From: Lagopus muta
Taxonomy: Eukaryota > Chordata > Aves > Galliformes > Phasianidae
DNA length: 64,000 bases
Direction of reading: 5' to 3'
Assembly (NCBI RefSeq): GCF_023343835.1
Contig: NC_064438.1
Location: forward strand, 17,752,077-17,816,076
Of this stretch, positions 20,049-33,022 are shown piece after piece; position 1 is the first letter of the stretch; the number at the start of each line of letters is the position of its first letter. The notes under the pieces were generated by a model, which saw only the letters and a program-made list of their open reading frames with translations, searched no databases and had not been told where the DNA came from. A program made the translations under genes and the position numbers.

Positions 20049-22766
20049 CACAGAATCACAGAATCGCAAGGTTGGAAACGACCTGCAAGATCATCTAGTC
20101 CAACCAACCTCCCATTCCTATTAGTACCACAAGCTACTAAACCATATCTCATAGCTCCTCATCCAGGCGCCTCTTGAACACTGCCAGGGACGGTGACTCC
20201 ACCACCTCCCTGGGCAGCCATTCCAGTGCCTGACCACTCTCTGAGAGAAAAAGCTTCTCCTGATGTCCAACCTAAACCTCCTCTGATAACTTCTGGCCGT
20301 TTCCTCGGGTCCTGCTATTTGTCTGGGAGAAGAGGCCAGACCCTTTTACACCACAACCTCCCTTCAGGAAGTTGTAGAGTGCGATGAGGTCTCCCCTGAG
20401 CCTCCTCTTCTCCAGACTGAACAATCCCAGCTCCCTCAGGAGCTCCTCATAAGGTTTGTGCTCTAGACCCCTCACCAGTTTTGTTGCCCTTCTCTGGACA
20501 CGTTCCAGGGCCTCAATGTCTTTCTTGTAGTGAGGGGCCCAAAACTGAACACAATACTCGAGCTGCAGCCTCACCAGTGCTGAGTACAGGGGGATGATCA
20601 CCTCCCTGCTCCTGCTGGCCATACTATTTCTAATGCAGGCCAAGATGCCATTGGCCCTCTTGGCCACCTGGGCACACTGCTGGCTCATGTCCAGCCGAGC
20701 ATCAACCCTTTCCTCTTGACAGTCATTCAAGCACTCATCCCCAAGCCTGTAGTGCTGCATGGGGTTATTGTGGCCAAAGTGCAGGACCCGACACTTGGCC
20801 TTGTTAAACCTCATCCCAAACCTCATCCCCATCCTCACCTCAGCCCAGCAATCCAGCTTATCTAGATCCCTCTGCAAGGCCTCCCTGCCCTCAGGCAGAT
20901 CAACACCACCTCCCAACTTGGTGTCATCTGCAAACTTACTCAGGGTACACTCAATCCCTTCATCTAAGTCGTCAATGAAGATATTAAACAGGACGGGCCC
21001 CAGCACCGACCCCTGGGGGACACCACTTGTAACAGGTCTCCAGCTAGACTTCACTCCATTGACCACCACCCGTTGAGCACGGCCCTCCAGCCAGTTCCTT
21101 ATCCAACAGAGGGTAAAACCGTCCAAGCCATGGGCAGCCAGTTTCCGCAGAAGGATACTGTGTGAGACCATGTCAAAGTCTTTGCTGAAGTCTAGGTAGA
21201 CTACATCAACTGCCTTTCCCTCATCTACCAGTCTGGTCACCCAGTCGTAGAAGGAGATGAGGTTGGTCAAACACGACCTGCCTTTCACGAACCCATGCTG
21301 GCTGGGCCTGATCCCGTGGACATCGTGCACGAGCCGTGTGATCTCTCCCAGGAAGATTTGTTCCATGACCTTCCCTGGCACTGATGTCAGGCTGACAGGC
21401 CTGTAGTTCCCCGGATCCTCCTTACAGCCCTTCTTGTAGATGGGAGTCACATCAGCAAGCCTCCAATCCTCTGGAACCTCTCCAGTCAACCAGGAGCGCT
21501 GGTAGATAGCCGAGAGCGGCTTAGCAATCACCCCCGCCAACTCCCTCAGCACCCTAGGATGAAGCCTATCCAGTCCCATGGACTTGTGACTGTCCAGATG
21601 GAGGAGGAGCTCCCTAACGGCCTCCACCTCAATCTCCGGGGAGACATTCTGCGTATCAGCCCAGATATCCAGATCAGGGCACAAAGTGCCCTGAAGATAA
21701 CTGGTCTGACTATTAAAGGCAGATGTAAAGAAGGCTTTGAGGACCTCAGACTTCTCCTTGTCATCTGTGGTCACATTCCCCGCCGCATCAAATAAAGGAT
21801 AGAGATTATCCTTGGTTTTTCTCTTGCCATTGATATATTTGCAAAAGGATTTCTTATTCTCCTTTACTGCAGTGGCCAATCTAAGTTCAAGACGGGCTTT
21901 CGCCTTCCGGACTTCCTCCCTGCATACCTTAGCAACTTCCTTGTAATCTCCCCTAGTAGCCTGTCCCTTCTTCCAGAGGACATAGACTCTCTTTCTCTTC
22001 TTGAGTCTTGACAGTAATTCCCGGCTCATCCACACCGGTCTTCTCCCCCTGCGGCTCACCTTACGGTATTCAGGGACAGCCTGTTTTTGCGCCTTTAAGA
22101 TTTCCACCTTGAGGAGCGTCCAGGCTTCCTGGACCCCTTTATCCTTACGGAGCGACTCCCAAGGGACCCGTGCTGCAAGCATCCTGGGCAGGTCAAAGTC
22201 CACCCTCTTGAAGTTCAAGATGGCAGTTTTGGTCACCCTTCTGACATCTCCAAGAATAGAGAACTCTACAATTTCACAGTCACTCTGCCCTAGACAGTCT
22301 CCAACCTGCACATCACCTACCAGTCCTTCTCTGTTAGCAAAGAGCAGGTCAAGCAGGGCACCACCCCTGGTAGGCTCTCATACCAGCTGTGTAAGGAAGC
22401 TATCTTCCACACATTCTAGAAACCTCTTGGACTACTTTCTTTGAGCCATGTTATGTTCCCAACATACATCAGGGAAGTTGAAATCCCCCACAAGAACGAG
22501 TGCTGGCGATCGCATGACTTCCGCAAGCTGCTCGTAGAACGCCTCGTCCATCTCCTCATCCTGATTCGGCGGTCTATAACAGACCCCAACTATGATGTCT
22601 CCCCTACAGGCCTTCCCCCTGATCCTCACCCATAGACACTCCACTTGATCATTTGCAATCTCAAGCTCTTCAACATCAAAACAGTCTTTAATATAAGGGG
22701 CCACACCACCACCCTTCCTTCCTTGTCTATCCCTTCTGAAGAGCTTATAGCCATCAATCACTTGGG
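20049..22766 (-). mobile_element. 5'-truncated CR1 LINE copy B, nearly uninterrupted pol frame
   Basis: A 2.7 kb CR1 copy with 3' tail at 20,049 (TTCACAGAATCACAGAATCG on +) and the 5' truncation inside the APE endonuclease (VIDGYKLFRRDRQGRKGGG). The endonuclease motif VLVGDFNFPDVCW, the linker ([15 protein letters not shown]) and all RT motifs ([23 protein letters not shown]) sit in one frame with only two stops. It lies directly next to copy A in the same orientation. Confidence 0.95.
20272..22761 (-). pseudogene. CR1 ORF2 endonuclease-reverse transcriptase remnant (copy B)
   Basis: One minus-strand frame from the truncated endonuclease to the thumb of RT is broken only by TAG (22,434-22,432) and TGA (22,380-22,378). 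The TGA replaces Arg in the LVREPTR-type context and fits CpG decay of CGA. Other lesions: SKDFDMVSH instead of SKAFDTVSH, a tandem in-frame insertion MGMRFGMRF, a deletion after GDECLND, and a frameshift after GNGQKLS that loses the normal C-terminus. Not expected to be functional. Confidence 0.9.
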
Positions 22767-23101
22767 ACAGTACAGATGTCTGCTCATTCCCATGTGTACT
22801 ACTTCCGCCCTAGCATTGTTATTAACATTGCTATTTGTCAAGCTGTTGTGTTCCTCAGTGCCTAACAGCCCAGGACAGTGGCCTACACACACTGCATATT
22901 ATTCCCAGGAACAAAGTGCTACTAGCATTTCTAATAAAACATAAACTACTGCATATACCATCCTACCCTATTTTCATCTAGCTACACCAGCAAGAAAAAA
23001 CGCTAATTGAAAACTCCTTGTAGGGCTCCAGTTCCCCTGTGTTTGCACACCAGTGCTGGAAACACCAACCCCTAAAAAAGGCATCCAAAGTCTTCCTTAA
23101 T

Positions 23102-23161
23102 GTAGTAATATACAAACTCAAATACACACTGGTAGTAATATACAAACTCAAATACACACTG
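23102..23161. repeat. 30 bp perfect tandem duplication
   Basis: A unit starting GTAGTAATATACAAACTCAA is repeated exactly once with period 30 in the intergenic region, about 340 bases beyond CR1 copy B. Confidence 0.92.
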
Positions 23162-26100
23162 GTAGTAGTTCAAGTTTATAACAACATATTTCTCTACTAA
23201 ATACAGGTTGTTATTTCCATCGCAGTCTGGAAACAAGTTCTTCAGTGAACTTGTTCTACACAAGCTCATTGCTTTTAAAGTTGTGTTATTGCTAATAATT
23301 TGTACTTAAATAACCTTTTCCTTCTGTAAGGAAGTTGGTTGATTTTGTCCTTTGGCTTTTCTAGCTGAAACATGCACAAATCCAAATTAAAATGTTCCTA
23401 TGGTGGAGTTGTAGACATCCAAATTATAAAGAAAAAGCTCTTTATTTTGAAGGGGTCTAAGCATATTAGAAATGGTTGATCAAGTCCTGCCCTTAATTAG
23501 CCCTACTGCATAGACACTGCTGTTCTAACATTTCCTTCTGTTCTTTATAGGCATATATGACGAGAAATTTCCACCCTTACCCAATTGAAATTGGAGAATC
23601 ATAGGCAGTGGCAGTACTGTCTAGACAGAGTAGTAAGTAGGAAAGTCAAATCATTTAATTCAAGACTGCACAACCCATTGGACTCTCAGACAAACCAGAA
23701 GGAGCTTGTTTTGTTTGGTGGGAGGCTTTCTTTGAGCCTCTATTTACAGTCCAGGAATAAAACTTACTTAACATCCAAAGAAACTCAAGAGTCTGAAATA
23801 ATTAAAGTACTGAAAGAACAAGTTTTGCCTACATGAGTAAATACCATGAAATGTGGTCATTATCCAGCTGGATAGCTACACTGATAAACGTTGGGAGAGT
23901 GAATCATCCACAATCATATCTTGCTTTCTGTTTGTTAGTACTGCCTTTGCTTAGCAAGGCTTCAAAAAACATTCTTCATAGCATCATACTGTAGTTAAAT
24001 AGATGGATTTTTTTTCCTATTTGATGAAGCATCCTTTGCTTAGAAAGTTTCCTTCATTTGTTATTTAATGGTGTAAAATAATAAGAAAAAAAAAATCAAT
24101 ATTTTTGTTAAAGATTAGGGCGTCAGGCTTTTAAAAATTTACTAAAAATTGTCTGCTCTCCTTACAGCCAACCTGAAGTAGAATCCCAGCCCCAGTATTT
24201 GCCTTTGTAACAATCAGAAAGATCAACACAATAGAATATTGATTCAAGAGGTATGATGACAAAGAAACAAGTGTGATGGAAATACATTACAAATGAAAAG
24301 TGCTCACCTGCCTCTGAAGAGCTATGCTCGCAAAGGACACTCCATGAGGAAGGGATCTTCAACCAGAGATCCTTCCCCACTGACAGTCAGCCCTTAAATG
24401 AGGTCTAAGAAGGCTGCAGCCAGGCTCTACCCCCTCTCGTCACACAACTGAATTGTTCACCTGTGCTCCCAGGGCTGACCGGGTCCTTTCCCCAGGTGCT
24501 CAATCAGTGGTTCAGGCTGTGACTCAGCAGTTACCATACAGCCCTAATAAGGATTATTTAATGTAAAGGGGGAGGTAGCATCAGACAGTCTGGGGGGGGA
24601 GGGAATGAAGAAATTATTGAAGCCAGACAGGCTGTATGTAAAAAAAGTCTCTTAAATGGTGTAAGGAAAGAAGTTGTTTCCAGGGCCAGAGCTCCGAGCC
24701 CAGTTTGCCCACAGGAGTGGGGGAAAAACATCCTACACTGAGGCGCTCCTCTCTGAGGAGCCCAGATGAGCCCCACGGCTAAAGCGCACAGTTAGCAGTG
24801 AAGTCAAATAACTAGGTTACATCCTAGCTCTTTTTTTTTAGTCTATTATTTTTTTAGCTGTCTTTCCTGAGCAGAAATATTGTCAGCACGCGACCACCTT
24901 CCCTAAATTTATGAATGCTGCAGCCTTGTATTAGGCTTTGCATCTTTCAGATGTGGATCCTGGGTTTTGTTTCTCTCCTTCAATGTTTCACCCAGTACTT
25001 CAGTATTAATGCAGTTATTATTTTTTCTTAACGTGGCATTTTCCTGTAGCGAGGGCCAGAACTGTGATCTGTGTCAGCTGCAAATCCCTCATAACCCACT
25101 CTTCTCTTGAAGCCTGAGACTCATGTCCACAGCCCAACCAGACCAGTTGTAACCCTGTAAACCAAAGGCTTCCTGTGGAAGGCAGCAGCCTTTGTTGCAC
25201 AAAACCAATACTTGAACCCCAGGGCCTTGGCTTAGGAATGGCCTTGTGCAGGCCATGCTTCCGAAACCCCTTGGCCATCCCAGCCCTGGTTGGGCAGGGC
25301 ACTGGGCATGGCAACCTGCATGCTTCAAGGAATAAGCACGTGGCATTTCTTGGCTTCACAAACTTCGGGGAGCGTCCATGCTCTTCCTTGTAGGAGGTGG
25401 CCCCACAACTCCACTAGTCTTGTTGCAGCGTTTCCCAGTTTCCAACTTGAATTTATTCATTGCCAATCAGCACTGTCTTCTCCTGACACCGATGATTCTT
25501 TAAGGTACAATCCCTCTCCTGGCTGTTCACCCACTCATGTGAGTGGGAAAAGCAGACATCTCATTTTAGCCTTCTATTTGCTCTGTTAAATAGACCGAGT
25601 CATTTCACAGCCTGCTGTAAGCACCCACTGCTGGGCTCTCACCAGCAGCTGTCCCACACCTGTCCCAACGAGCTCTTGTGAGCACTCTCAGCTCTCACCA
25701 AGAGGTTCTCAATCTTCCTTTAAAAGCTTCTCCTGCTTTGTGAATTATGTACGTTATTATCATGGCAAAGTTTTTCTTCCTGCTGCCTCCAACAGAGGCA
25801 TCCTATGGACTCAAGGCAAGGAATGTGCGTGCTGCATTTTGTTCAAGCACATTTTCCCTGTTACCATTTGCACTGATCTTTCAAGTGTACAATATGTTAT
25901 TTGCTATAATGATCTTCCCTGCCAAAAACCAGCCTTGTCACCAGCACAAAGAGTTAATACACAGCATTAGCCCAGTGACTTTCCTTCAGAGGGTTGAAGA
26001 TTGACAGTATCATGGCACTATGAAAACACACACTTGAGTGGGGGAAAGTCCAGAAAGTATGAACTAGAAGTATGTAAATGATCTGTTCTGAATACACACC

Positions 26101-28627
26101 GCCTGTGCAGAATTCTTCTCTGCAAGAAAATTTCTAAAAATTGCAAAGTATCTTCTGTAAATCACCCGCCCCTTTGGTGATTCTGGCTGTTCTCTTTACT
26201 GCAGGAAAAAAAAAAAAAAAGGACATTATTAGAGATTGCAGATATCCTCAGGTGAAATGTAGAACTTGTACACTGCTCCTTGGTTACTGTAATGTCTTAC
26301 AGGTGCCTTAAACAGAGCTGGAGAATGGTGCATGTGTTAAAGGCCACATCCCCTGCTTTTGTAAAGAAAGAAAACGGCTGAGGTGTTGGAGCAAATGGAG
26401 AAGAGGGGACATAGCATTGCCCTAAGTGAAATTGTAATCATGGTGTTATTTTACGCTCAATTGGACAGAGAGCTCAAATGTGACTATGTTCAGTTATCAA
26501 ATGAATTATTTTTGTTTTTTTTGACACCACATGTGGACCAGTAAGTAAACAACATTTCAATCTCTGTTTTGGCCCCCTTCTATCTGTTCTCCTCTAATCA
26601 CAGAGTTCAAGCTCTCACCTTGACCTTGACCCTGCATAGCTTGAAAGTTTTGATACTAGATGCACCAACAAGGCCCAAACAAAACAAAAAATGGATGATG
26701 TGGTCGCAGTCGTTCCTCACTGGATATTTTGCAGAGGTTTGATAAGGAGGGCCATACTTGGCAGTTCTCAAAATCCATTATGGACAAATGATAGCCCATT
26801 TAGGGAGCTGTGAATTCTTTACATCCTTGTAATGATGCTCTGTTTCCTTAAGGCTTTGTTTGAAGAACATCATTAAGAGAATGAATCAAAGGCTTCAGAA
26901 GGATGCGCAGCAGAGAGGTTCTCTCTCATCTCCCTCCATACCTTCATTTTAGGTTTCTCAAGACTTTCAGAAGTTATAAGAAATTGCTTTAAATTACATT
27001 TAAGTATAAAAGGGAACTAGGAGATTGGAGACAACAAAATAAGGCAAAAAGAAAAAAAAAGTGGAAAAATAACCCGTTAAAACATGAATTACATTTTGAG
27101 ATTTCTCTGTATTGTATTCTCTTCACTGCAACATTTATTCCAATACATTTTTAAGCACATGCAACACTGGTGACCTGTTTGTACATGGATTTCTAATGCA
27201 GTCCAAGAACCTTTACATTAAAAGCATACAAGAACTCACACACACATGCACGTATTCCTTCTAACATTAGTCCTGAGGAAAACTTAAATTTCACTTGGGA
27301 AATCCAATGTCAGTTCCGCAAGTACATTTGGGAGACAATTCACCAGCTACTATGGACAAATTCCTAACCTGAATACCTCGCACTCAGCTGCAGTGTGCTG
27401 CTGAAATTGTTGTTGTTCACCAGATTGCAATGTTTGGCTGAAATAGTTCACAGCAGTCCAGGATTTGCAGCACTGGAGACAAAAACTACATTCTTTAGAA
27501 AACATACTCAATGCAGATGAAGGATCGTGTGGAGATGCTAACATTTAAAACATAAAATTGATTAAACATACCCACAAAGAAACTAGAAAACGTTACAACT
27601 CTTTAAAGATTTATCATTCATTGAATAATTCATATAATTATACAGTCAGCCTTTTTTTCTGGCTTAGATGTTCAGGCCAACTCACAATAATAACAAGACG
27701 CTAAAATCACTCATTGTAAAGGAATACATATTTTAAGATATTGCTTAAGCCCATGGCCATCACATTCCACTAGATGTCAGCATGACAGAAACAGCTTGTG
27801 CAGACTTAAAAGCATAAGTCCACTCCATTTATTTTTGTCATCTTTGGAACATAGTACGTCAACCCCATTAATAACGAAGCATATATTCGCAGTAATAAGT
27901 TGAACCCAAAATAACAGTCTCATTATATCCCCCTTCTGTGCCCCCCTCATTTAATGGAGCTGAATAAAGGCCTTCAAATCAGACTCCTGATGCCAAAGAA
28001 ACTTTCTAAATAAGATGTAAATCATTTCAGTTGTTCTAACTACTTTTCTTAATGCAGAGATATGGTCTCCTCGCTTTAAAAAACAGCATAATAAGCTCTT
28101 TTGGTCAGATATTACAGTATCTGGAAGAAAAAGCTTTGTGTCAAATGCAGTGTAGTTGATCCACGTCGAAAATTGCAAGGCACGTACTTTAAAAAAAAAT
28201 AAATCCCATGTTCTGAAGTATTTTTACAATCATCTCTTGTAAAAATTGTTCTGGATATCTCATCATAGCTACTGGGACGTGTGTTTTTTTGTTTGTTTGT
28301 TTTGTTTTGTTTTCACGTTTTTTTGGACAGACAGAATGAAAGACCACAAAATGCAGAAAAAAAATACAGAAAAACACAAACAAAGCAAAATACAACACAG
28401 TGATACAATGTCCACCACGACAGCAATGGCCAATTCTTCTCAATTCTTTGGCTGACAAAGCAGTGACAATTGAAAATACACAGTGTTGATCACTGGTTTA
28501 CAACAGTATCTGAAATACAACAAAGGGTGGTGATTGGGTTGTTGGTGTTTTTATGTTGTTCTTAACAAAACAAAGCTGCCAAGTAATTGCTGTTGGAAAA
28601 ATTACAAGAGAAATCATGGGCAGCTAT

Positions 28628-28645
28628 AAAAAAAAAAAAAAAAAA
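28628..28645 (+). repeat. Poly(A) tract
   Basis: An 18-base A run (poly(U) in a SHANK2 transcript, if transcribed). Confidence 0.85.
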
Positions 28646-28825
28646 GATGAACCAGAATGACATCTGTGGAAGAGAATTATGGTTAAGGAACAAATGAAAT
28701 AAATGGCAACATTTCTAGGCATTTATTCCGATATCTTAGAAAATAAAAATTAAAAATATCTTCATAGCATCACCATTTAAAAATACAAAACAATGTTGAG
28801 ATTAAGCCAAAAGAAAAGGAGACTT

Positions 28826-28848
28826 TTCTTTCTTTCTTTCTTTCTTTT
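28826..28848 (+). repeat. (TTTC)n microsatellite
   Basis: About five TTTC units in the putative SHANK2 3'UTR or its flank; GAAA repeats on the transcribed strand. Confidence 0.85.
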
Positions 28849-30616
28849 TCGTCCACCTGAAGCTTCATTTATTCATATTACAGACATACCCTGCCGGTAC
28901 AATTTTTTGTCACAAGATGCACAAATCCTGGTAAGGAGCACCATTCCCCTTTCTCCTCTGTAAAGCCACTCTTTCCTATGAATGGTCCAACCCCCAACTC
29001 TCCAGTGCCGTTCCAGTACCTCATGAGACAGCAGAACAGATCCCCACATGAGAGGCCCATACAACCAGCAGCACCAAGTTGAGAGCATGCATTCCCCCAC
29101 ACACGCTCAGCCAAGGAAAAGAATTCAATTGTTATTAAAAATCCACCTTAAGGCAAATAGAGACGTATTTTCTACCTCTTACTGAATTATTTTCACTCGT
29201 CACATTTCAAACACGGATCTTGAACTTGGTAAATGAACTGATGCTCAGTGTGGAGAATGCTTTAACCAGAAAGAAGAAAGGGAAACGTTTTTCCTGTCCA
29301 AAACAAAATCAATCATTTTGCCTTAATTCTATCTACATTTTGTTAAAGCATTCTGTGCTCTTTCAATACACAACATCAGATTGCAAGTTTGGCAACTTTT
29401 TGCTTGTTTGCTTGCTTAATAAAAATTCAGACAGTTCTTTCTGTTTGCAATCAGAACCACAACCTTAGTGCAATATTATATTTATTTCTTACAGTAATTT
29501 TGGTTGCCATACAAGAGTATTAAGGATTGGGGAAAAGTGCAAGTTACAGGAGCTTGATCTTTTAATCAGTTGAAATAAGAGGAATTAAAGCACGAAAATT
29601 ACAGCAACATAGATAACGTGAACACAAGTTCTTACACAAACTATAGCGAGAAACATAGTAATATCTAGAAAAGAAAAGAAAAAATGTAATGGAAAAATTA
29701 TCAATATTTGTGGCTCATACACATAATCATCGCCAGATCAACTGGGTAATGCTTTTTAAGAACGGAGAAAAAAATCACTATTTTATTAACTTAAGTACCA
29801 CAAATAATTAACTTTTGTGATATGTAAATTCTGTAAATCAACAGTCACATCTAGTCATTTTATAATATATGAATTCAACTGAAAATGTTCTCAGACACCT
29901 ACGGAAAGGAGTCTGTGCAGTTATACACAATTTACATCTTGTAAGATTTTGGTATTGTATACACAAATATTACAGAAACTAGGCATGTAAATGCAATTTA
30001 TTTAAATTACAGTATATAAACAAAAGTTGATCCTAAAACCCAGAATATCATAATGTATTTCATAGATCTCTAACAACTTGTTTTTCACTATCATAGAAGC
30101 ATGAAATAAATGGGTCTTCTCTCCTCCCCCCAACGTTTCCAGACTGACGAAAATACTCAGAGGCAACGTCGTATCTGTTACTATTGCTTTCTGTAGCAAA
30201 ATCATCAAACAGAGCTAGAGACCAATTCATCTTGGCAGAGGTGCATTTTATTGGTGAAAGGAGGTCCTCTCAGGTCTCGTTACGTTTACTTTGTAAGACA
30301 CGATGTAAAAATAAACTATTTCATTAGCTCTTTGATGTTTCAAACCTCTTTTCTGCTAATGATTTTGTACCTATTCTTTCAGTACCTGAAAAGGTAGACA
30401 GGCAAGAAACACACCTGTGTTAGAAAGGGATTACCACCAACTGTAATTGACCTTGAACGTCAGCACTCATTAAACTGAAATTCAACAATAAGGTTGTGAG
30501 TAAAAAGCAGCTTCAAAGTCAACTTCTACATTGTTGTTACTACCATAATTTCTAACGTATTTTCTGGCACATATTATAGAGGTAATATCAACTGTACCCA
30601 AAGAAACAAAAAAATT

Positions 30617-30634
30617 AAAAAAAAAAAAAAAAAA
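30617..30634 (+). repeat. Poly(A) tract
   Basis: An 18-base A run in the putative SHANK2 3'UTR (U run on the mRNA strand). Confidence 0.85.
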
Positions 30635-32778
30635 GAGCATGGCATTAGTGGTTTATTTACTGAATTCTGTTGTATCACCAAATGGAAGACAATGATGGCT
30701 AAATTACCATTTGTACACTTCTGAAAGTATCTGATGGCCTCAAGTTGTCTGTGTTGACTATCTGAATGAGACTGTCATCTTCTACACCACCTATGGAAAA
30801 ATGCAGTACTTTTGGAAGTAAAACACCTTAGTACTTGGTTTTTATTACAAGGTTACTTGGAACTTTCAAATACAAATATAGCGTAGTAACAGATGTTAAG
30901 TCAAAGGACTTGTTGTTCCGTAAAGGGGGCAGGAGGCTAAATAAGTTGCTTTTTATGAGTATCCAATGCGTTGGTAACTATAACCACTTTTGAAGAAATA
31001 TTCATCCTCCTTTGTAGAAGTTCTAGCAAAGATAGAAAATATAACACAGCTCTGCTGGTTCAGATGCATCCAAATGAGGTTGATTTTAAAAAGGTCAAGA
31101 CTTTATAATTATTCCACAGAAATAGTATTAAACCACAAAAGTTTTTTTTTTTTGTTGTTTTTCACTTTCTAGCACTGAAGTGGCACAAAGGCTGCCCAGT
31201 AGACCAGCCACTTATTTTCTTAAAATATTGTGCTTATAAACTATCTGTACAACTATTTAAACTTGCAGTAAAGAAAGATATTTAAAATGCTAAACTTTAT
31301 GTACTCATACTAGGGCTGTTGCAGACCTAATTAGACACTTGTTTGTGAGCAAAAATAATCACAATAAAAAAATTAGAGATAGGCTGGACCATATCAAGGA
31401 ACATATCAAGGAAAGAAAGTTCAGGTATCCTGCAAAATGTAAGAGAACCTGAAAGTATGGTAGGTAGGCAGTCTAGCCATCCACACACAATTTATCCACC
31501 TTGAACATCTTGAGTATTATGTTAATAAAGACCTACAAAACTCACAGATATTTAGAGGTGTTAATTACAAGGGGAGGTCAAACATGCAGAGAGAGACTTG
31601 TTAACTTAAAAAAAATAATAAAATGAAATAGTCAGACTGACCAAATGTGTGCTCCCCCTGCTGCCGAGGTCTCCTGGAAGCTCCGGCCCAGAGCAGGGCG
31701 TGCTCACTGCCACCTGCACAGCAATCACGGGTGGCCATGGGAAGCGTTCAGCCCCCCGGGAGGTGTTCACTCTGCTCTTCTGGTCCAGGAGCCCATACTT
31801 GTTAATAGCAATAAAAACGAGAAACCGGATAGCTACTACTTCCCTTGCCCCTTAAGCACATATGCTCTGGAACACTACATACCTTGGTCTATCTTGGCAT
31901 TAGGTTTTTTTTTTTTCTTTTCTTTTTTTTCTTTTTAAGCAACATAAACTATTTCTATTTCTGCTAACAGCTTGAAATTCCTCTCTTACTTAAAATACTG
32001 GCAACCTTCTCGTTGACTTCAATGGGAACATTCATCTACTTAATCTTTCTTGGCCCGATGTTCAAAATATCTAAGTACTTCTCACTCACTGGATTAGACA
32101 ATATCACTCAGGGTTCAGCGTATTTGATATCTGACTGTGAAGTCCTGAAGATGCAGCTGTACATAAACCCAATTTTTTTTCTGATTTGCAGAGTTCACAT
32201 TGCGACTTAGCAGTAGTTTAGCTGGTTGAAAACTGGGGGTCTCAGGTTCAAACTAGCTTCATTTTGTTGTACCTCTAAGTGAGCATTCCTTCTCAGCTTT
32301 TATGAAATATCTGCATCGTCTTACAGGTCACGTCAATGGAGCATGTATTGAACTTGTTCTGCCACCTTGGAAGAGTGCTAAATATAACTGCAGAAATAAA
32401 GAAATACCAGGTAAAACAGAGCAAGGTTACCTTTGAGCTAATTCCAGCAGAACAACCAGCTTCTCTGCCAACAAATCGGAGAGCTAAACTTTGTAAAAAA
32501 ACAGTTATATGAACTCCTGTACCTGTCTCAATATTGTACCTCTGCTAACAAAAATGGATTTGAATGGTAATGAAGCAATCTGTCCTCTTTAAATAAACTA
32601 AGATTTCAGAAAGGAAACCTGCTGGGAGTCTGAATGAATGTCAAGAAGAGAATACAGTGCTTTTCAATTAAGGAGAAAAAAAAAGCTTGCAATTTGAAGT
32701 TAAAAGAAAACTGGTCTGTAATGGTTCCAGGAGAAGGGCAGTATCAATAGATGGTAATATTTTTGAAGTTAACAATTT

Positions 32779-32793
32779 TCTCTCTCTCTCTCT
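32779..32793 (+). repeat. Short (TC)n tract
   Basis: About seven TC units in the putative SHANK2 3'UTR, 230 bases past the stop codon; GA repeat on the mRNA strand. Confidence 0.8.
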
Positions 32794-33022
32794 TGTATCT
32801 CCCCACAACTTTGAAATAAATGGCCCCACTCGTGCAACACATTTAGATTTATATTTGGGTGTGTAACATATAGTCTGCATTACCTGAGTACCAGGAATTA
32901 AACTGTTTTATTTTTCCCCCCTAATTTTGCTGGCACTCGCAGACAGACAAGGCATTTGGGGTATTTCAGTACCAGCCCATCTCTAGTTATCAACAGAAGT
33001 TTGTGAGGCAAAATAGCTATTC

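Larger units (their letters stand above)
22767..28699. other. Intergenic region, SHANK2 side
   Basis: No recognisable gene. Includes the 30 bp duplication at 23,102, GC-richer patches at about 24,440-24,780 and 25,030-25,420 without convincing coding structure, and a poly(A) run near 26,206-26,220. The far end may be part of the SHANK2 3'UTR. Confidence 0.6.
28700..33022 (-). other. SHANK2: Probable SHANK2 3' untranslated region (end not fixed)
   Basis: AT-rich, gene-free sequence downstream of the SHANK2 stop. Minus-strand AATAAA hexamers occur, among other places, at about 29,997-30,002, 29,482-29,487, 28,868-28,873, 28,722-28,727, 27,828-27,833 and 27,134-27,139, so the UTR may end anywhere from 3 to 6 kb after the stop. 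Long 3'UTRs are usual for SHANK2. The block also holds poly(A) runs, a (TTTC)n tract at 28,826 and a GC-rich patch at 31,640-31,835. Confidence 0.4.

Noticed and set aside
22001-22444. Plus-strand 147-codon ORF
   Set aside because: Antisense of the CR1 copy B pol frame.
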